From Opitutus terrae PB90-1 (GTDB taxonomy: Bacteria; Verrucomicrobiota; Verrucomicrobiia; Opitutales; Opitutaceae), in assembly GCF_000019965.1 (NCBI RefSeq), contig NC_010571.1, positions 2,055,001 to 2,119,000 of the forward strand: a stretch of 64,000 bases of DNA, in the 5' to 3' direction. The translations under genes were made by a program, and so were the position numbers. Below the pieces are notes generated by a model. The model saw only the letters and a program-made list of their open reading frames with translations, did no database searches and had not been told where the DNA came from. Below, in pieces: positions 51,126-59,641 of the stretch (position 1 is its first letter; each line of letters begins with the position of its first letter).

Positions 51126-52465
51126 GCAGCGTGGCGCCTAGTTTCGGCGCGGCGGAATCGTCACCGGAGCGCGCGCCCGCCGCCTCCGCGCGCCGGACAC
51201 CGCGCTGGTCCGACGGGGCCGAGCGGGAATTCGCCGCCGAAGTCACCGTGCTGAACCTGCGCCGCTGCCGGATCGCCGCCATCGCCGGCATGATGATCAT
51301 CGTGTGGAGCACGCTGCTCAGCCTGATGCTGCCGGAGCTGCAGTTCGCCGACCTGCAGGCGTGGTTTGGCGCGTGCTTCGCCCTTTACGCACTGCTACTG
51401 GCGGTGCGGACGTGGGTGATCCGGCCGACGGTCCCGCCGTGGTGGCGTGAGGCCTATGTGCTCGTGTTCGTCGTGGCGCTGATCGGGATCTGCGACGGGT
51501 TCTTCTATGTGCTTTCGCAGCAGCTGACGGCGGTGTCGGCGTTCTCGCGCGGCATGCTGGTGACGGCAGTTATTTTCGTGCTGCCGCCGCGCCGTTATCT
51601 CCCGTTCGTGGCCGCGAACGAGCTTTTGCTTTGCGCGTGGGTCGCGTGGCGCGGCGTGCGCGTGGACACGCTCACGGCGTTTCTCGACGGGACGGCGGGT
51701 GCGGTCGTGGGCGCGGTGATCTCGTGGGTGCTCTATTCTGCGAAACGCGCGGACTTCGTGCACCAGCAGCAAATCCGCCGGCAGCATACGGAGATGAACG
51801 AGCTCATGGCGATCACCGCGCACGATCTGCGGAGTCCGTTGTTCAGTTTGAACAATCTGCTCGCGCTGGCGTTATCCCGCGCGGGACTTGATCGCAGCCG
51901 GTTGCTGGAGGTGATCGCGGATGCGGCGCGCGCGTGCGATCGAATGCTCGAGCTGGTCAGCGGGCTGATCGCGGCGCATGCGGTCGAAGGAAAACCTAAT
52001 GCGCCGGTCGCGGTTGGCGACTTGCGTGGGCCGATCGGCGCGGCCGTGGTCCGGCTGCAGCCGCTGGCGGCAGCGCGAGGATTGGACCTGCGGCTCGAGT
52101 TACCGGCCACCGCCGCGGACGCGCGATTTCATGAGGCCGCGGTGATCCAGATCATCGACAACCTGGTCGGCAACGCGCTGAAATTCACGCCCGCGGGTGG
52201 GACTGTGGCCGTGAACCTGCGGCCCGGTGCGCGAGCGTGGACGCTCGAGGTGAGCGACGAAGGCCCCGGCGTGCCGCTGGACGAGCAGCCGCGGTTGTTT
52301 CAGAAATACGCGCGCGGCAGCGTGCCGGCAACGCAGGGCGAACCCAGCACGGGACTCGGGCTGTTCATCGTGCGCACGCTCGCCGAGCGGATGGGGGCCA
52401 CCGTGAGCTACACGCCGCGTGTGCCGCACGGCGCGGTGTTCACCGTGGTGTGGCCGCAAGCCTGA
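51122..52465 (+). CDS. Sensor histidine kinase (HisKA type) with membrane sensor
   Basis: 447 residues. The first 45 are polar; about six membrane spans follow (residues 50-215). HisKA begins with LMAITAHDLRSPLFSLNN, the His being in the H-box AHDLRSPL; HATPase_c has IIDNLVGNALKFTP (N box), VSDEGPGVP (G1) and TGLGLFIVRTLAERMGA (G2). Its class is that of HisKA kinases, not HisKA_3, although the coupled regulator is of LuxR type. No sensor domain outside the membrane part. Confidence 0.92.
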   Translation: MSSVAPSFGAAESSPERAPAASARRTPRWSDGAEREFAAEVTVLNLRRCRIAAIAGMMIIVWSTLLSLMLPELQFADLQAWFGACFALYALLLAVRTWVIRPTVPPWWREAYVLVFVVALIGICDGFFYVLSQQLTAVSAFSRGMLVTAVIFVLPPRRYLPFVAANELLLCAWVAWRGVRVDTLTAFLDGTAGAVVGAVISWVLYSAKRADFVHQQQIRRQHTEMNELMAITAHDLRSPLFSLNNLLALALSRAGLDRSRLLEVIADAARACDRMLELVSGLIAAHAVEGKPNAPVAVGDLRGPIGAAVVRLQPLAAARGLDLRLELPATAADARFHEAAVIQIIDNLVGNALKFTPAGGTVAVNLRPGARAWTLEVSDEGPGVPLDEQPRLFQKYARGSVPATQGEPSTGLGLFIVRTLAERMGATVSYTPRVPHGAVFTVVWPQA

Positions 52466-52466
52466 T

Positions 52467-54215
52467 TCAGCGGAGCCGCGCGCGCCGGCGCCAAACGGCG
52501 AATCCGAGGCACGCGCAGCCGGCGAGCACGCCGTAGGTGCTGGGTTCGGGCACCGCGGAAATCGACAGGTTGCCACTCGTGTAGAGCTGCGAGGTGTCCC
52601 AAGAGAGTCCGCCGGCGAGTGCGGGCAGGTCGAGCGTGCCGAACGCCCCCGATTGGCTGCCCCAGTTGAAAAAATCAAAGGTGTCGCCGGCGTGCAGGTC
52701 GCCGGCGGAGAACCCGCCGTAGAACGCGAGGGCGAGCGTGCCGCCGAAGGTCAGATGGCCGGACACGTCGAGGGCATCGTAGCTGGTGCCGCGGGCGAGC
52801 CCGCCGATCTCGAGCGTGAGCATATTGCCCGGTGCGAAGACGAGATCGCCGGCGTGGGGGACGAGTGCGGGGCTGTCGCCGGGCGAGTAGCCGCCGGAAA
52901 ACGTGACCGTGCCGCCGCCGGTGAAGTGGCCGGCGCCGCTGACGAGGCCGTCGAAGGTCACGCTGCCGCCCGCATTAATCGTAGAACCGGCGGGCGAGCG
53001 CACGTCGCCGTGGACGCTGGTGTTGAGGAGATTGAGCGTGCCGAAGTTCTGGAGACCGTCGTCGGTACCGGCGGCGCCGTTGCCCGTGAACCGGAGCGTG
53101 GCGTCGGTGGCGTTGAAGGTGCCGCTCGCTTGGTTCGTGAAGGCCCGACCCGCGCTTTCGAAGGTGCCGCCGGCGACGTGCACGGTGCCGGCGTTCTGTC
53201 CGCCCTGCGTGAGCAGGCTGGCGCCGGCGGCGAGCGTGAGGCTGTGTCCGCTCGCGACGTCGGTCTGGCCGGTCGTCAATTCGACGCGGGCGCCGGGACC
53301 GACCACGGGATTGTCGCCAAGCGGGCCGCCGGCGTCGACGGCGAGATCCTGCGTCGTGAGCACGAGCGTGCCGCCGGAGAGGTCGACGTGACCGCCGGTG
53401 TTGTCGAGCGCAGTGACGGTGAGCTTGCCGCCCGCAAGGCGCAGCGTCGCCTCGGAGCTGAGGGCGAGCGCGGTGTCGCTGGAGACCTCGCCGCCGGAGA
53501 CGACGAGCAGGCCGCGGTTGTTCAGATTCGGGAGCGTGTAGGTGCCGGAGACGAACTCGACGCGCCCGGTGTTGTTGAGGACGGGCGTGTCGAGCGCACC
53601 GCCCTCGAAGCGGAGCGTGCCGCCGTTGTCGAAGCGCGTGGAGGCGGTGAGCGTCGAACCCGTGAGGCGCACGGTGCCGTTCAGGTTCTCGAAGATCGGC
53701 GCGGTGAAGGGATCGTCGGCGATGATGAGCGTGCCGCCGCCGGTCAGCTCGAAGTTCGTTGTGCCCACGACGCGGCTCGCGGTGTGGGTGATCGTGCTGT
53801 TGCTGCCAAAGACGCTCAGGGTGCCGTCGCCGTCGGGGTCGGTGGAGACGTTAGCTGAGGCGATCGTTCCGAGGAGCCGCCATTCGCCGGTGACGTTGCT
53901 GTCGAAGGTCGTCGAAAAAACGGCGGAATGGACGCCGGGGAAAAAGTCCACCGGCCCGCGGAGGCGGATGGAAGGCTCGGGGTTGTAGAAGTTATTCGAG
54001 CCGTATTGGATGTATCGGCGGTCGGTCTCGAAGCTCACGTAGCCGAACCAGACGGTGAGTTTTCCGAAGTCGCCCTGGTCGTAGTTGTTCACGACGCCGT
54101 TGACCATCGGGAGGACGGTGTTGGTTTGCGCGGGGGAGCGGGAGGCGAGTCCGCTGGTGGCGAGCATGACGCAGGTGAGGAGGAAACCAGAGGGCGTGCG
54201 GCGCAGGAAGGGCAT
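52467..54215 (-). CDS. PEP-CTERM protein with autotransporter-like beta-solenoid
   Basis: 582 residues. Signal peptide (FLLTCVMLATSGLAS), then a short N-terminal beta domain, then a long run of beta-helix-like repeats such as NGTVRLTGSTLTASTRFDNG, NRGLLVVSGGEVSSD and AGTVHVAGGTFESAGRAFTN, and a FAPGNMLTLEIGG domain typical of the end of autotransporter-associated passenger repeats. The C-terminus has the PEP-CTERM tripartite signal, AVPEPSTYGVLAGCACLGF and AVWRRRAR. It has no translocator barrel. It is divergent from the large hybrid sensor gene, with about 108 bp between starts. Confidence 0.9.
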   Translation of the reverse strand: MPFLRRTPSGFLLTCVMLATSGLASRSPAQTNTVLPMVNGVVNNYDQGDFGKLTVWFGYVSFETDRRYIQYGSNNFYNPEPSIRLRGPVDFFPGVHSAVFSTTFDSNVTGEWRLLGTIASANVSTDPDGDGTLSVFGSNSTITHTASRVVGTTNFELTGGGTLIIADDPFTAPIFENLNGTVRLTGSTLTASTRFDNGGTLRFEGGALDTPVLNNTGRVEFVSGTYTLPNLNNRGLLVVSGGEVSSDTALALSSEATLRLAGGKLTVTALDNTGGHVDLSGGTLVLTTQDLAVDAGGPLGDNPVVGPGARVELTTGQTDVASGHSLTLAAGASLLTQGGQNAGTVHVAGGTFESAGRAFTNQASGTFNATDATLRFTGNGAAGTDDGLQNFGTLNLLNTSVHGDVRSPAGSTINAGGSVTFDGLVSGAGHFTGGGTVTFSGGYSPGDSPALVPHAGDLVFAPGNMLTLEIGGLARGTSYDALDVSGHLTFGGTLALAFYGGFSAGDLHAGDTFDFFNWGSQSGAFGTLDLPALAGGLSWDTSQLYTSGNLSISAVPEPSTYGVLAGCACLGFAVWRRRARLR

Positions 54216-54323
54216 GCCGCCATTCTACGGCGCCTTGCCGCTGGCTGCCATACGCCGGCGGGCGTAGGCGGCGATTGCGCGATTGCGCCGCGGGCGGCCC
54301 GTGGGTTCGCTACGGACGGTCGC

Positions 54324-57300
54324 ATGCCAGCCTGCCGCCCTTTCCCCCGTGCCGCGTTCGCGTGGCTGTTCGCCCTGTGCGCGTTGGCGGCGGCGCGCGC
54401 GGACGACGTCCGCGAGGCGGGGCGGCCGCTCTGGCGGCACTACACGTTTCGCGACTACCACGCACATCACCAGGTGTGGGCGGCGGTGGAGGACGCGAAC
54501 GGGCTGGTGTATTTCGGCAACAAGGGCTGCGTGCTGGAGTTCGACGGGGAGAGCTGGCGCACGCTGGAGGTGCCGGGGACGACGTTTGTCCGCGGGCTCG
54601 CGATCGGTCCCGACGACACGCTCTACGCGGGCGGCGTGGACGAGCTCGGGTATTTTGCGCGGGATCCGGCCAGCGGGGAAAAACGGTTCGTGTCACTCCT
54701 CGACCGGCTGCCGGTGGAGCAGCGGGAGTTTGGGGACATCTGGCGCGCGGTGGCGGTGGGTGACGCGGTGTATTTTTGTGCGAACCGGCAGCTGATGCGA
54801 TGGCGCGGCGGTGCGTTTCACGTGTGGAGTTTCCAGGGGGACATCGCGACGACGCTCCACCGCGTCGGCGATCGCGTCTACGTGCACCGGGCGGGCGAGC
54901 CGCTGCAGCGCATCGACGGCGAGGCGTTGGTGCCGGCCGGCGACGGGCCGCTCGAGCGCGGCGCGCGGCTGCCGGCGATCGTGCCGCTGGACCGGGGGCG
55001 GCTGCTGTTGTGCTCCGCGGATCGCGGGCTGGCGGTGCTGGGCAGCGATGGGCGGGAGACGGCGTTCGCGCCCGAGCTGACGGAGTGGCTGCGGCGGGAA
55101 AATGTCCAGACGGCGGCGCGCGCCGGTGACCTGCTGCTGATCACGACCCGGCGCGCGGGCGTGCTGGTGCTCGATCTCGAGGGGCATTTTGCGCGGCGCC
55201 TGGACATGGCGGACGGCCTGCGTGATGGGCAGGTGAAACACGTGCTCGAGTCGCGGAGCGGCGAGCTGTGGTTCTGCCTGAACAACGGGATCGCGCGGCT
55301 GCGACTGCCCTTCGATCAGACTGTGTTCGCGCGGGAGCAGGGACTCGACGGCTCGTCGGTGCGTGCGGCGCTGCGCTACGAAGGACGACTGCACGTCGCG
55401 ACGGCGGCGGGCGTGTTTCGGCTTGTGCCGGCGGATCCGGCACGGCTGACGAACGCGCGCTTCGAGCGCGTGCCGGGGTTGAGAGGATTGTTCTACAGCC
55501 TGGCGGAGATGCCGGACGGTCTGGTCGCGGGCGAGCAGACGGGCATCCAACTTTTGCCGCGGGATGGCGGGGCGGCCGTGACGCTGACGCGCGGCTCGTC
55601 GGCGGTGGCGCTGTTGGCGTCGACGGTGACGCCGGGCCGGCTCTGGGTGGGCACGCTCGGCGGTCTGGTGCGGCTCGATCGCACGGCGACGGGGTGGGCG
55701 CTGACGCCGGCGCGGGAGCCGCTGCGGTTCGAGGTGCGCTCAATCGTCGAGGAGGACGACGGCTCCTTGTGGCTGGGGACGTTCACGCGCGGCCTGGCCC
55801 GGGTGCGGCGTCCGGCGGACGCGGAGCCGGAGCGGCGTTTCTATCGGGGCGGCGATGCCGGCCTGCCGGCGGGCGAGAATGGATTTCACGTGCGGCGCGC
55901 CGGGCCGCAGGTGTTCGCGCTCGGCACGAACGGCCATGTGCTGCGATGGGTCGCGGCGGAGCAGCGGTTCGTGCCCGCGACGCGCGATCGTGCGGCGACG
56001 CCGGACACGGACGTGTGGCAGATCGACGAACCGTCGCCGGGGGAGGGCGACGCGGCGATCGGGCTGTTCGCGGACGGACGCTACGGCGCGTGGGCGCTGC
56101 CGGAGGTCTTCGATGTCACGGGGCCATTGCAGCACGTCTTCGGCGAACGCGACGACCGCGGGCAGGCCTGGCTGTGGCTGTCGGGTGCGGAGGCCGTGGG
56201 CCGGGTCGACCTGAGCCGGGAACGCCCGCCGCTGCCGCCGCCCGGGCTGGTGCTGCGCAGCGTGCGCCTCGACGACGGCGCGCGCTGGCCGGAGCGGGGC
56301 GCGCTGGCTCCGGGCACGCATCGCGTGCTGTTCGGGCTGGCAGCGTCGGCGTTCGCGACGGCGGCGGAATTCTCGACGAGGCTCGAAGGCTGGGAGGACG
56401 ACTGGTCGCCGTGGAGCGCGCGGCGGGAGCGGGAGTTCACGGCGCTGCCGCCGGGCGACTATACGTTTCGGGCGCGGGTGCGCAGTGGCGGCGTGGAGGG
56501 CGGCGGCGAGGTGGCGTATCCGTTCGCGATCGCGGCGCCGTGGTGGGCGGCGTGGTGGGCGCGGGCCGCCGTGGGACTGTTCGGCCTCGTGGGCGTCGTC
56601 ATCGTGGTGGGTTGGAGAATACGTACGTTGCGGCGGCGCGGGGCGGAGCTGGAGGCGATCGTGGCGCGGCGCACGGCGGAGCTGCAGGCGAGCAACGAGC
56701 AACTCGCGGTGGCGCGGGACGCCGCGGAGGCGGCGAACCGGGCGAAGAGCACGTTCCTGGCGCACATGAGCCACGAGCTGCGCACGCCACTGAACGGCGT
56801 GCTCGGCTACGCGCAGGTGCTGGCGCGCGATCCGGCCCAGCCGCCGGCGGCGCGCGAGCGGTTGCAGATCATCATCCAGAGCGGCGAGCACCTGCTCGCG
56901 CTGATCAACGAGGTGCTCGACCTCGCGCGGGTCGAGGCGGGCAAGATGCAGCTGCGGCCGACCACCTGCGCGCTGCCGCGGCTGGTGGAGAGCGTGGCCG
57001 ATCTGATGCGGGCGCCGTGCGAGGCGGCGGGGCTGGGGTTTGCGTGCGCCGTGGCGGCGGGCCTGCCGCGGCTCGTGCGGACGGATGAGCAGAAGCTGCG
57101 GCAGGTGTTGCTCAATCTCGTGGGCAACGCGGTGAAGTTCGCGAGGCACGGCGCGGTGCGGCTTGCGGTGGCACCGCTGCCGGACGGCCGGGTGCGCTTC
57201 GAGGTGAGCGACACCGGCGTGGGCATCGCGCCGGAGCGGCTGGCGACCCTGTTCCAGCCGTTCGCGACCTCGGCGGAGCATGGCGCGCGCGGAACCGGTC

Positions 57301-58097
57301 TCGGGCTGGCGTTGAGCCGCAGCATGGTCGAGCTGCTCGGCGGCCGGCTGCTGGCGGAGAGCCGTCCGGGCGAGGGCGCCCGCTTCTGGTTCGACCTGCC
57401 GCTGCCGGAAGCGGCCAGCGACGCGCCGCCTGTGAGCTGCCGCGGTGGCGGCGTGACGGGTTATCGCGGTCCGCGGCGGCGGCTGCTGGTGGTGGACGAT
57501 GACGCGACGAATCGCGCGGTGTTGCGGGAACTGCTCGAGCCGCTCGGGTTCGACGTGGACGAAGCGGCGGACGCCTACGCGGCGCTCAGGTCCGCGCGCG
57601 AGCGGCGGCCGGACGCCGTGTTGCTCGACCTGCGTTTTGAAACCGGTCCGGACGGCTTCGAGATCGCGCGGCGGTTGCGCGCGGACGCGGGATTGAGCGA
57701 CACGTGGATCATCGCGGTTTCGGCGAGCGTGTTCGAGAGCGACCGGCACCAGGCGATTGCGGCGGGCTGCGATGAGTTTCTCGCGAAACCGTTTCAGGAG
57801 GCGCAGCTGCACGCGTGCCTCGGCGCGGCGCTGGGGCTCGAGTGGGTGCACGCGCCAGCGGCACCGGCTCCGCTCGCGGCGGAGGCGTGTCCGCTGCCGG
57901 AGGAGGCGCGGGCCGAACTGCTCGAACTCGCGCGGCGCGGCGATGCACGGCGGCTCGCGGCGCGGCTGGGCGAGTGGGCGGAGCGGCCGGAGTTCGCGGT
58001 GGAGGCGCGGCGGTTGCAGGAGGTGGCCGCGGGATTCCAGATGAAGCGACTGCGCGAGATGCTTTCCGATCATGACGAAAACGGTGCTCATCATTGA
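54324..58097 (+). CDS. Hybrid sensor: propeller-Y_Y_Y periplasmic sensor, histidine kinase and receiver
   Basis: 1257 residues. Signal peptide (AFAWLFALCALAAARA); periplasmic two-propeller sensor of Reg_prop type (about 30-650; LVYFGNKGCVLEFDGESW, GELWFCLNNGIARLRL, GSLWLGTFTRGLARV); a Y_Y_Y domain (about 660-735; RLEGWEDDWSPW, PPGDYTFRARVRS); one span (about 740-765); coiled coil; HisKA with His815 region FLAHMSHELRTPLNG; HATPase_c (LNLVGNAVKFA, GTGLGLALSRSMVELLGG); receiver (about 1050-1165; LLVVDDD, VLLDLRFE, AKPF). Such proteins resemble Bacteroides hybrid two-component systems that sense glycans, but here the output is a separate LuxR regulator. The start at 54324 is chosen for the signal peptide. 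Overlaps the next gene by 26 bp. Confidence 0.93.
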   Translation: MPACRPFPRAAFAWLFALCALAAARADDVREAGRPLWRHYTFRDYHAHHQVWAAVEDANGLVYFGNKGCVLEFDGESWRTLEVPGTTFVRGLAIGPDDTLYAGGVDELGYFARDPASGEKRFVSLLDRLPVEQREFGDIWRAVAVGDAVYFCANRQLMRWRGGAFHVWSFQGDIATTLHRVGDRVYVHRAGEPLQRIDGEALVPAGDGPLERGARLPAIVPLDRGRLLLCSADRGLAVLGSDGRETAFAPELTEWLRRENVQTAARAGDLLLITTRRAGVLVLDLEGHFARRLDMADGLRDGQVKHVLESRSGELWFCLNNGIARLRLPFDQTVFAREQGLDGSSVRAALRYEGRLHVATAAGVFRLVPADPARLTNARFERVPGLRGLFYSLAEMPDGLVAGEQTGIQLLPRDGGAAVTLTRGSSAVALLASTVTPGRLWVGTLGGLVRLDRTATGWALTPAREPLRFEVRSIVEEDDGSLWLGTFTRGLARVRRPADAEPERRFYRGGDAGLPAGENGFHVRRAGPQVFALGTNGHVLRWVAAEQRFVPATRDRAATPDTDVWQIDEPSPGEGDAAIGLFADGRYGAWALPEVFDVTGPLQHVFGERDDRGQAWLWLSGAEAVGRVDLSRERPPLPPPGLVLRSVRLDDGARWPERGALAPGTHRVLFGLAASAFATAAEFSTRLEGWEDDWSPWSARREREFTALPPGDYTFRARVRSGGVEGGGEVAYPFAIAAPWWAAWWARAAVGLFGLVGVVIVVGWRIRTLRRRGAELEAIVARRTAELQASNEQLAVARDAAEAANRAKSTFLAHMSHELRTPLNGVLGYAQVLARDPAQPPAARERLQIIIQSGEHLLALINEVLDLARVEAGKMQLRPTTCALPRLVESVADLMRAPCEAAGLGFACAVAAGLPRLVRTDEQKLRQVLLNLVGNAVKFARHGAVRLAVAPLPDGRVRFEVSDTGVGIAPERLATLFQPFATSAEHGARGTGLGLALSRSMVELLGGRLLAESRPGEGARFWFDLPLPEAASDAPPVSCRGGGVTGYRGPRRRLLVVDDDATNRAVLRELLEPLGFDVDEAADAYAALRSARERRPDAVLLDLRFETGPDGFEIARRLRADAGLSDTWIIAVSASVFESDRHQAIAAGCDEFLAKPFQEAQLHACLGAALGLEWVHAPAAPAPLAAEACPLPEEARAELLELARRGDARRLAARLGEWAERPEFAVEARRLQEVAAGFQMKRLREMLSDHDENGAHH

Positions 58098-58977
58098 CGA
58101 CGTGCCGGCGAATGTCGGCGTGCTGCTCGACGTGCTGGCGGCGGCGGGTTTCGAGGTGGCGGTGGCCGAAAGCGGCCAAAGCGCGCTCGAGCAGCTCGCG
58201 TGGTTGAAGCCCGACATCATCTTGCTGGACGTGCTCATGCCGGGACTGGATGGCTTCGAGACGTGCCGGCGGCTGAAGGCGCGCGAGGCGACGGCCGACG
58301 TGCCGGTGTTGTTCATGACGGCGCTGACGGAAGTCGTGGACAAAGTGAAGGGGTTCGCGGCGGGCGCGGTCGACTATCTGGCGAAGCCGCTGCATCCCGA
58401 GGAGGTCCTCGCGCGGGTGAACGCGCACCTGAAGATCCGTGAGCAACAGCAGCTGCTGGAGCAGCGGGCGGACGAACTCGATCGCGAGGTACAGCGGCGG
58501 GTGTTGGCGGAACGCGAGGTGCAACGCGTGCTCGAGCGCGGGTTGATCGTCATCGGTGCGAAGGACGAGATTTTGTTCGCCAGCGACCGGGCGCGGACCT
58601 TGCTCACGCGGCATTTCCCCGGGGTGACGGGGAGCCGCGTGGTGCTCGCGCTGCTGACGGGCGAGTTGCCGGCTGGGTTGAAGCTGAGCGCGCCGGCGGA
58701 CCGGACGACGCGGCCGCTGGTAGTGCACCTCGACGAAGTGCCGCGCGCGGCGAGTCCCGCGCAACTGGCGCCGCTCGGGCTCACGCCGCGCGAGACGGAG
58801 ATTCTGTTCTGGGTGGCGCAGGGAAAGACGAACGCGGAGATCGGCACGATCCTCGGGGCGGCGCCTGCGACGGTGAAGAAACACGTGGAAAATCTTCTGC
58901 CGAAGCTCGGCGTGGAAACCCGCCTCGCGGCTGCGCTGCGAGCGACGGAACTGCTGAGTGGCGGCGCGGCCGGCTAA
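58072..58977 (+). CDS. Response regulator with LuxR output and central PAS-like segment
   Basis: 301 residues. Receiver (D9/D10, phosphoacceptor D53 in IILLDVLMPG, K in YLAKPLH), then a coiled coil (about 120-155), then a middle segment of about 80 residues (LERGLIVIGAKDEILFASDR) resembling a degenerate PAS domain, then a LuxR helix-turn-helix at about 235-295 (LTPRETEILFWVAQGKTNAE). It overlaps the hybrid sensor gene by 26 bp, so they are one unit. The overlap suggests coupled synthesis and a phosphorelay. Confidence 0.92.
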   Translation: MTKTVLIIDDVPANVGVLLDVLAAAGFEVAVAESGQSALEQLAWLKPDIILLDVLMPGLDGFETCRRLKAREATADVPVLFMTALTEVVDKVKGFAAGAVDYLAKPLHPEEVLARVNAHLKIREQQQLLEQRADELDREVQRRVLAEREVQRVLERGLIVIGAKDEILFASDRARTLLTRHFPGVTGSRVVLALLTGELPAGLKLSAPADRTTRPLVVHLDEVPRAASPAQLAPLGLTPRETEILFWVAQGKTNAEIGTILGAAPATVKKHVENLLPKLGVETRLAAALRATELLSGGAAG

Positions 58978-59089
58978 CGGCGGGCGGGCGGCTCGTTCGG
59001 AGAACTCACCCTGACCTGGTGCGTAGGGGGCGCGCAGTCCGGGGATTTCTCCGCGGAACTCCGGCACCGTTTCCGGTCGATAAACGCGC

Positions 59090-59533
59090 ATGAGGCGTAT
59101 CGCACAGCGGGTGGGTCGGGATCGTCGCGCACGGTGGTTTATCGTCGCGACGGTGTTCACGGTTTTCGGACTCGGGCTGCTCAAGCTGCTGGTCGGCGTG
59201 CTGCACTGGCCGTATGCGGTGAGCACCTTCGTGCAGTCGGAGACGTGCAATCTGCTGCGCTTCTTCGTCAACGATCGCTGGGTCTTCGGTCGTCGTCGGC
59301 CGACGTGGAGACGGCTGGTGCAGTATCACGTCGCGAACGCGCTGGGTTTCGCCGTGTGGTGGGCGGGAGCCAACGCGCTCAAGGCGATCGGTGTCCATTA
59401 CCTGCTTGCGTCCGTCCTCGCGATGGCCGGTTCGTTCGGTGTGAGCTGGATGACGAATTTCTACTGGATCTGGCGGAAGCACCACCACTCCGAGGACAAG
59501 CCCGATCCGACGCCCGCTCCTCGCACCATGTAG
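59090..59533 (+). CDS. GtrA-like membrane protein
   Basis: 147 residues with four membrane spans (about 18-36, 43-55, 75-100, 105-128). Typical of the GtrA family: the QSETCNLLRFFVNDRWVFGRR segment and FGVSWMTNFYWIWRKH. The family helps to flip or present lipid-linked sugars for cell-surface glycosylation. Basic N-terminus and a charged C-terminal tail. No glycosyltransferase partner is adjacent. Confidence 0.9.
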   Translation: MRRIAQRVGRDRRARWFIVATVFTVFGLGLLKLLVGVLHWPYAVSTFVQSETCNLLRFFVNDRWVFGRRRPTWRRLVQYHVANALGFAVWWAGANALKAIGVHYLLASVLAMAGSFGVSWMTNFYWIWRKHHHSEDKPDPTPAPRTM

Positions 59534-59572
59534 CCTACTGAGACTTACCCGAAGAAGTGACGCCGAGGTAGG

Positions 59573-59641
59573 GCGGCGAGTCCCCTCGCCGCCGCGCGCA
59601 CCAGAGGTAGTCGCGGCGCGGAACGGAATCCGCGCCCTACC
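59573..59641. repeat. Dispersed palindromic repeat family C, copy 4
   Basis: GGTAGGGCGGCGAGTCCCCTCGCCGCC at the left, and GGAATCCGCGCCCTACCTC at the right, form outer arms GAGGTAGGGCG/CGCCCTACCTC with the inner hairpin GGCGAG/CTCGCC. It lies between the convergent gtrA-like and giant PEP-CTERM genes. Confidence 0.6.
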
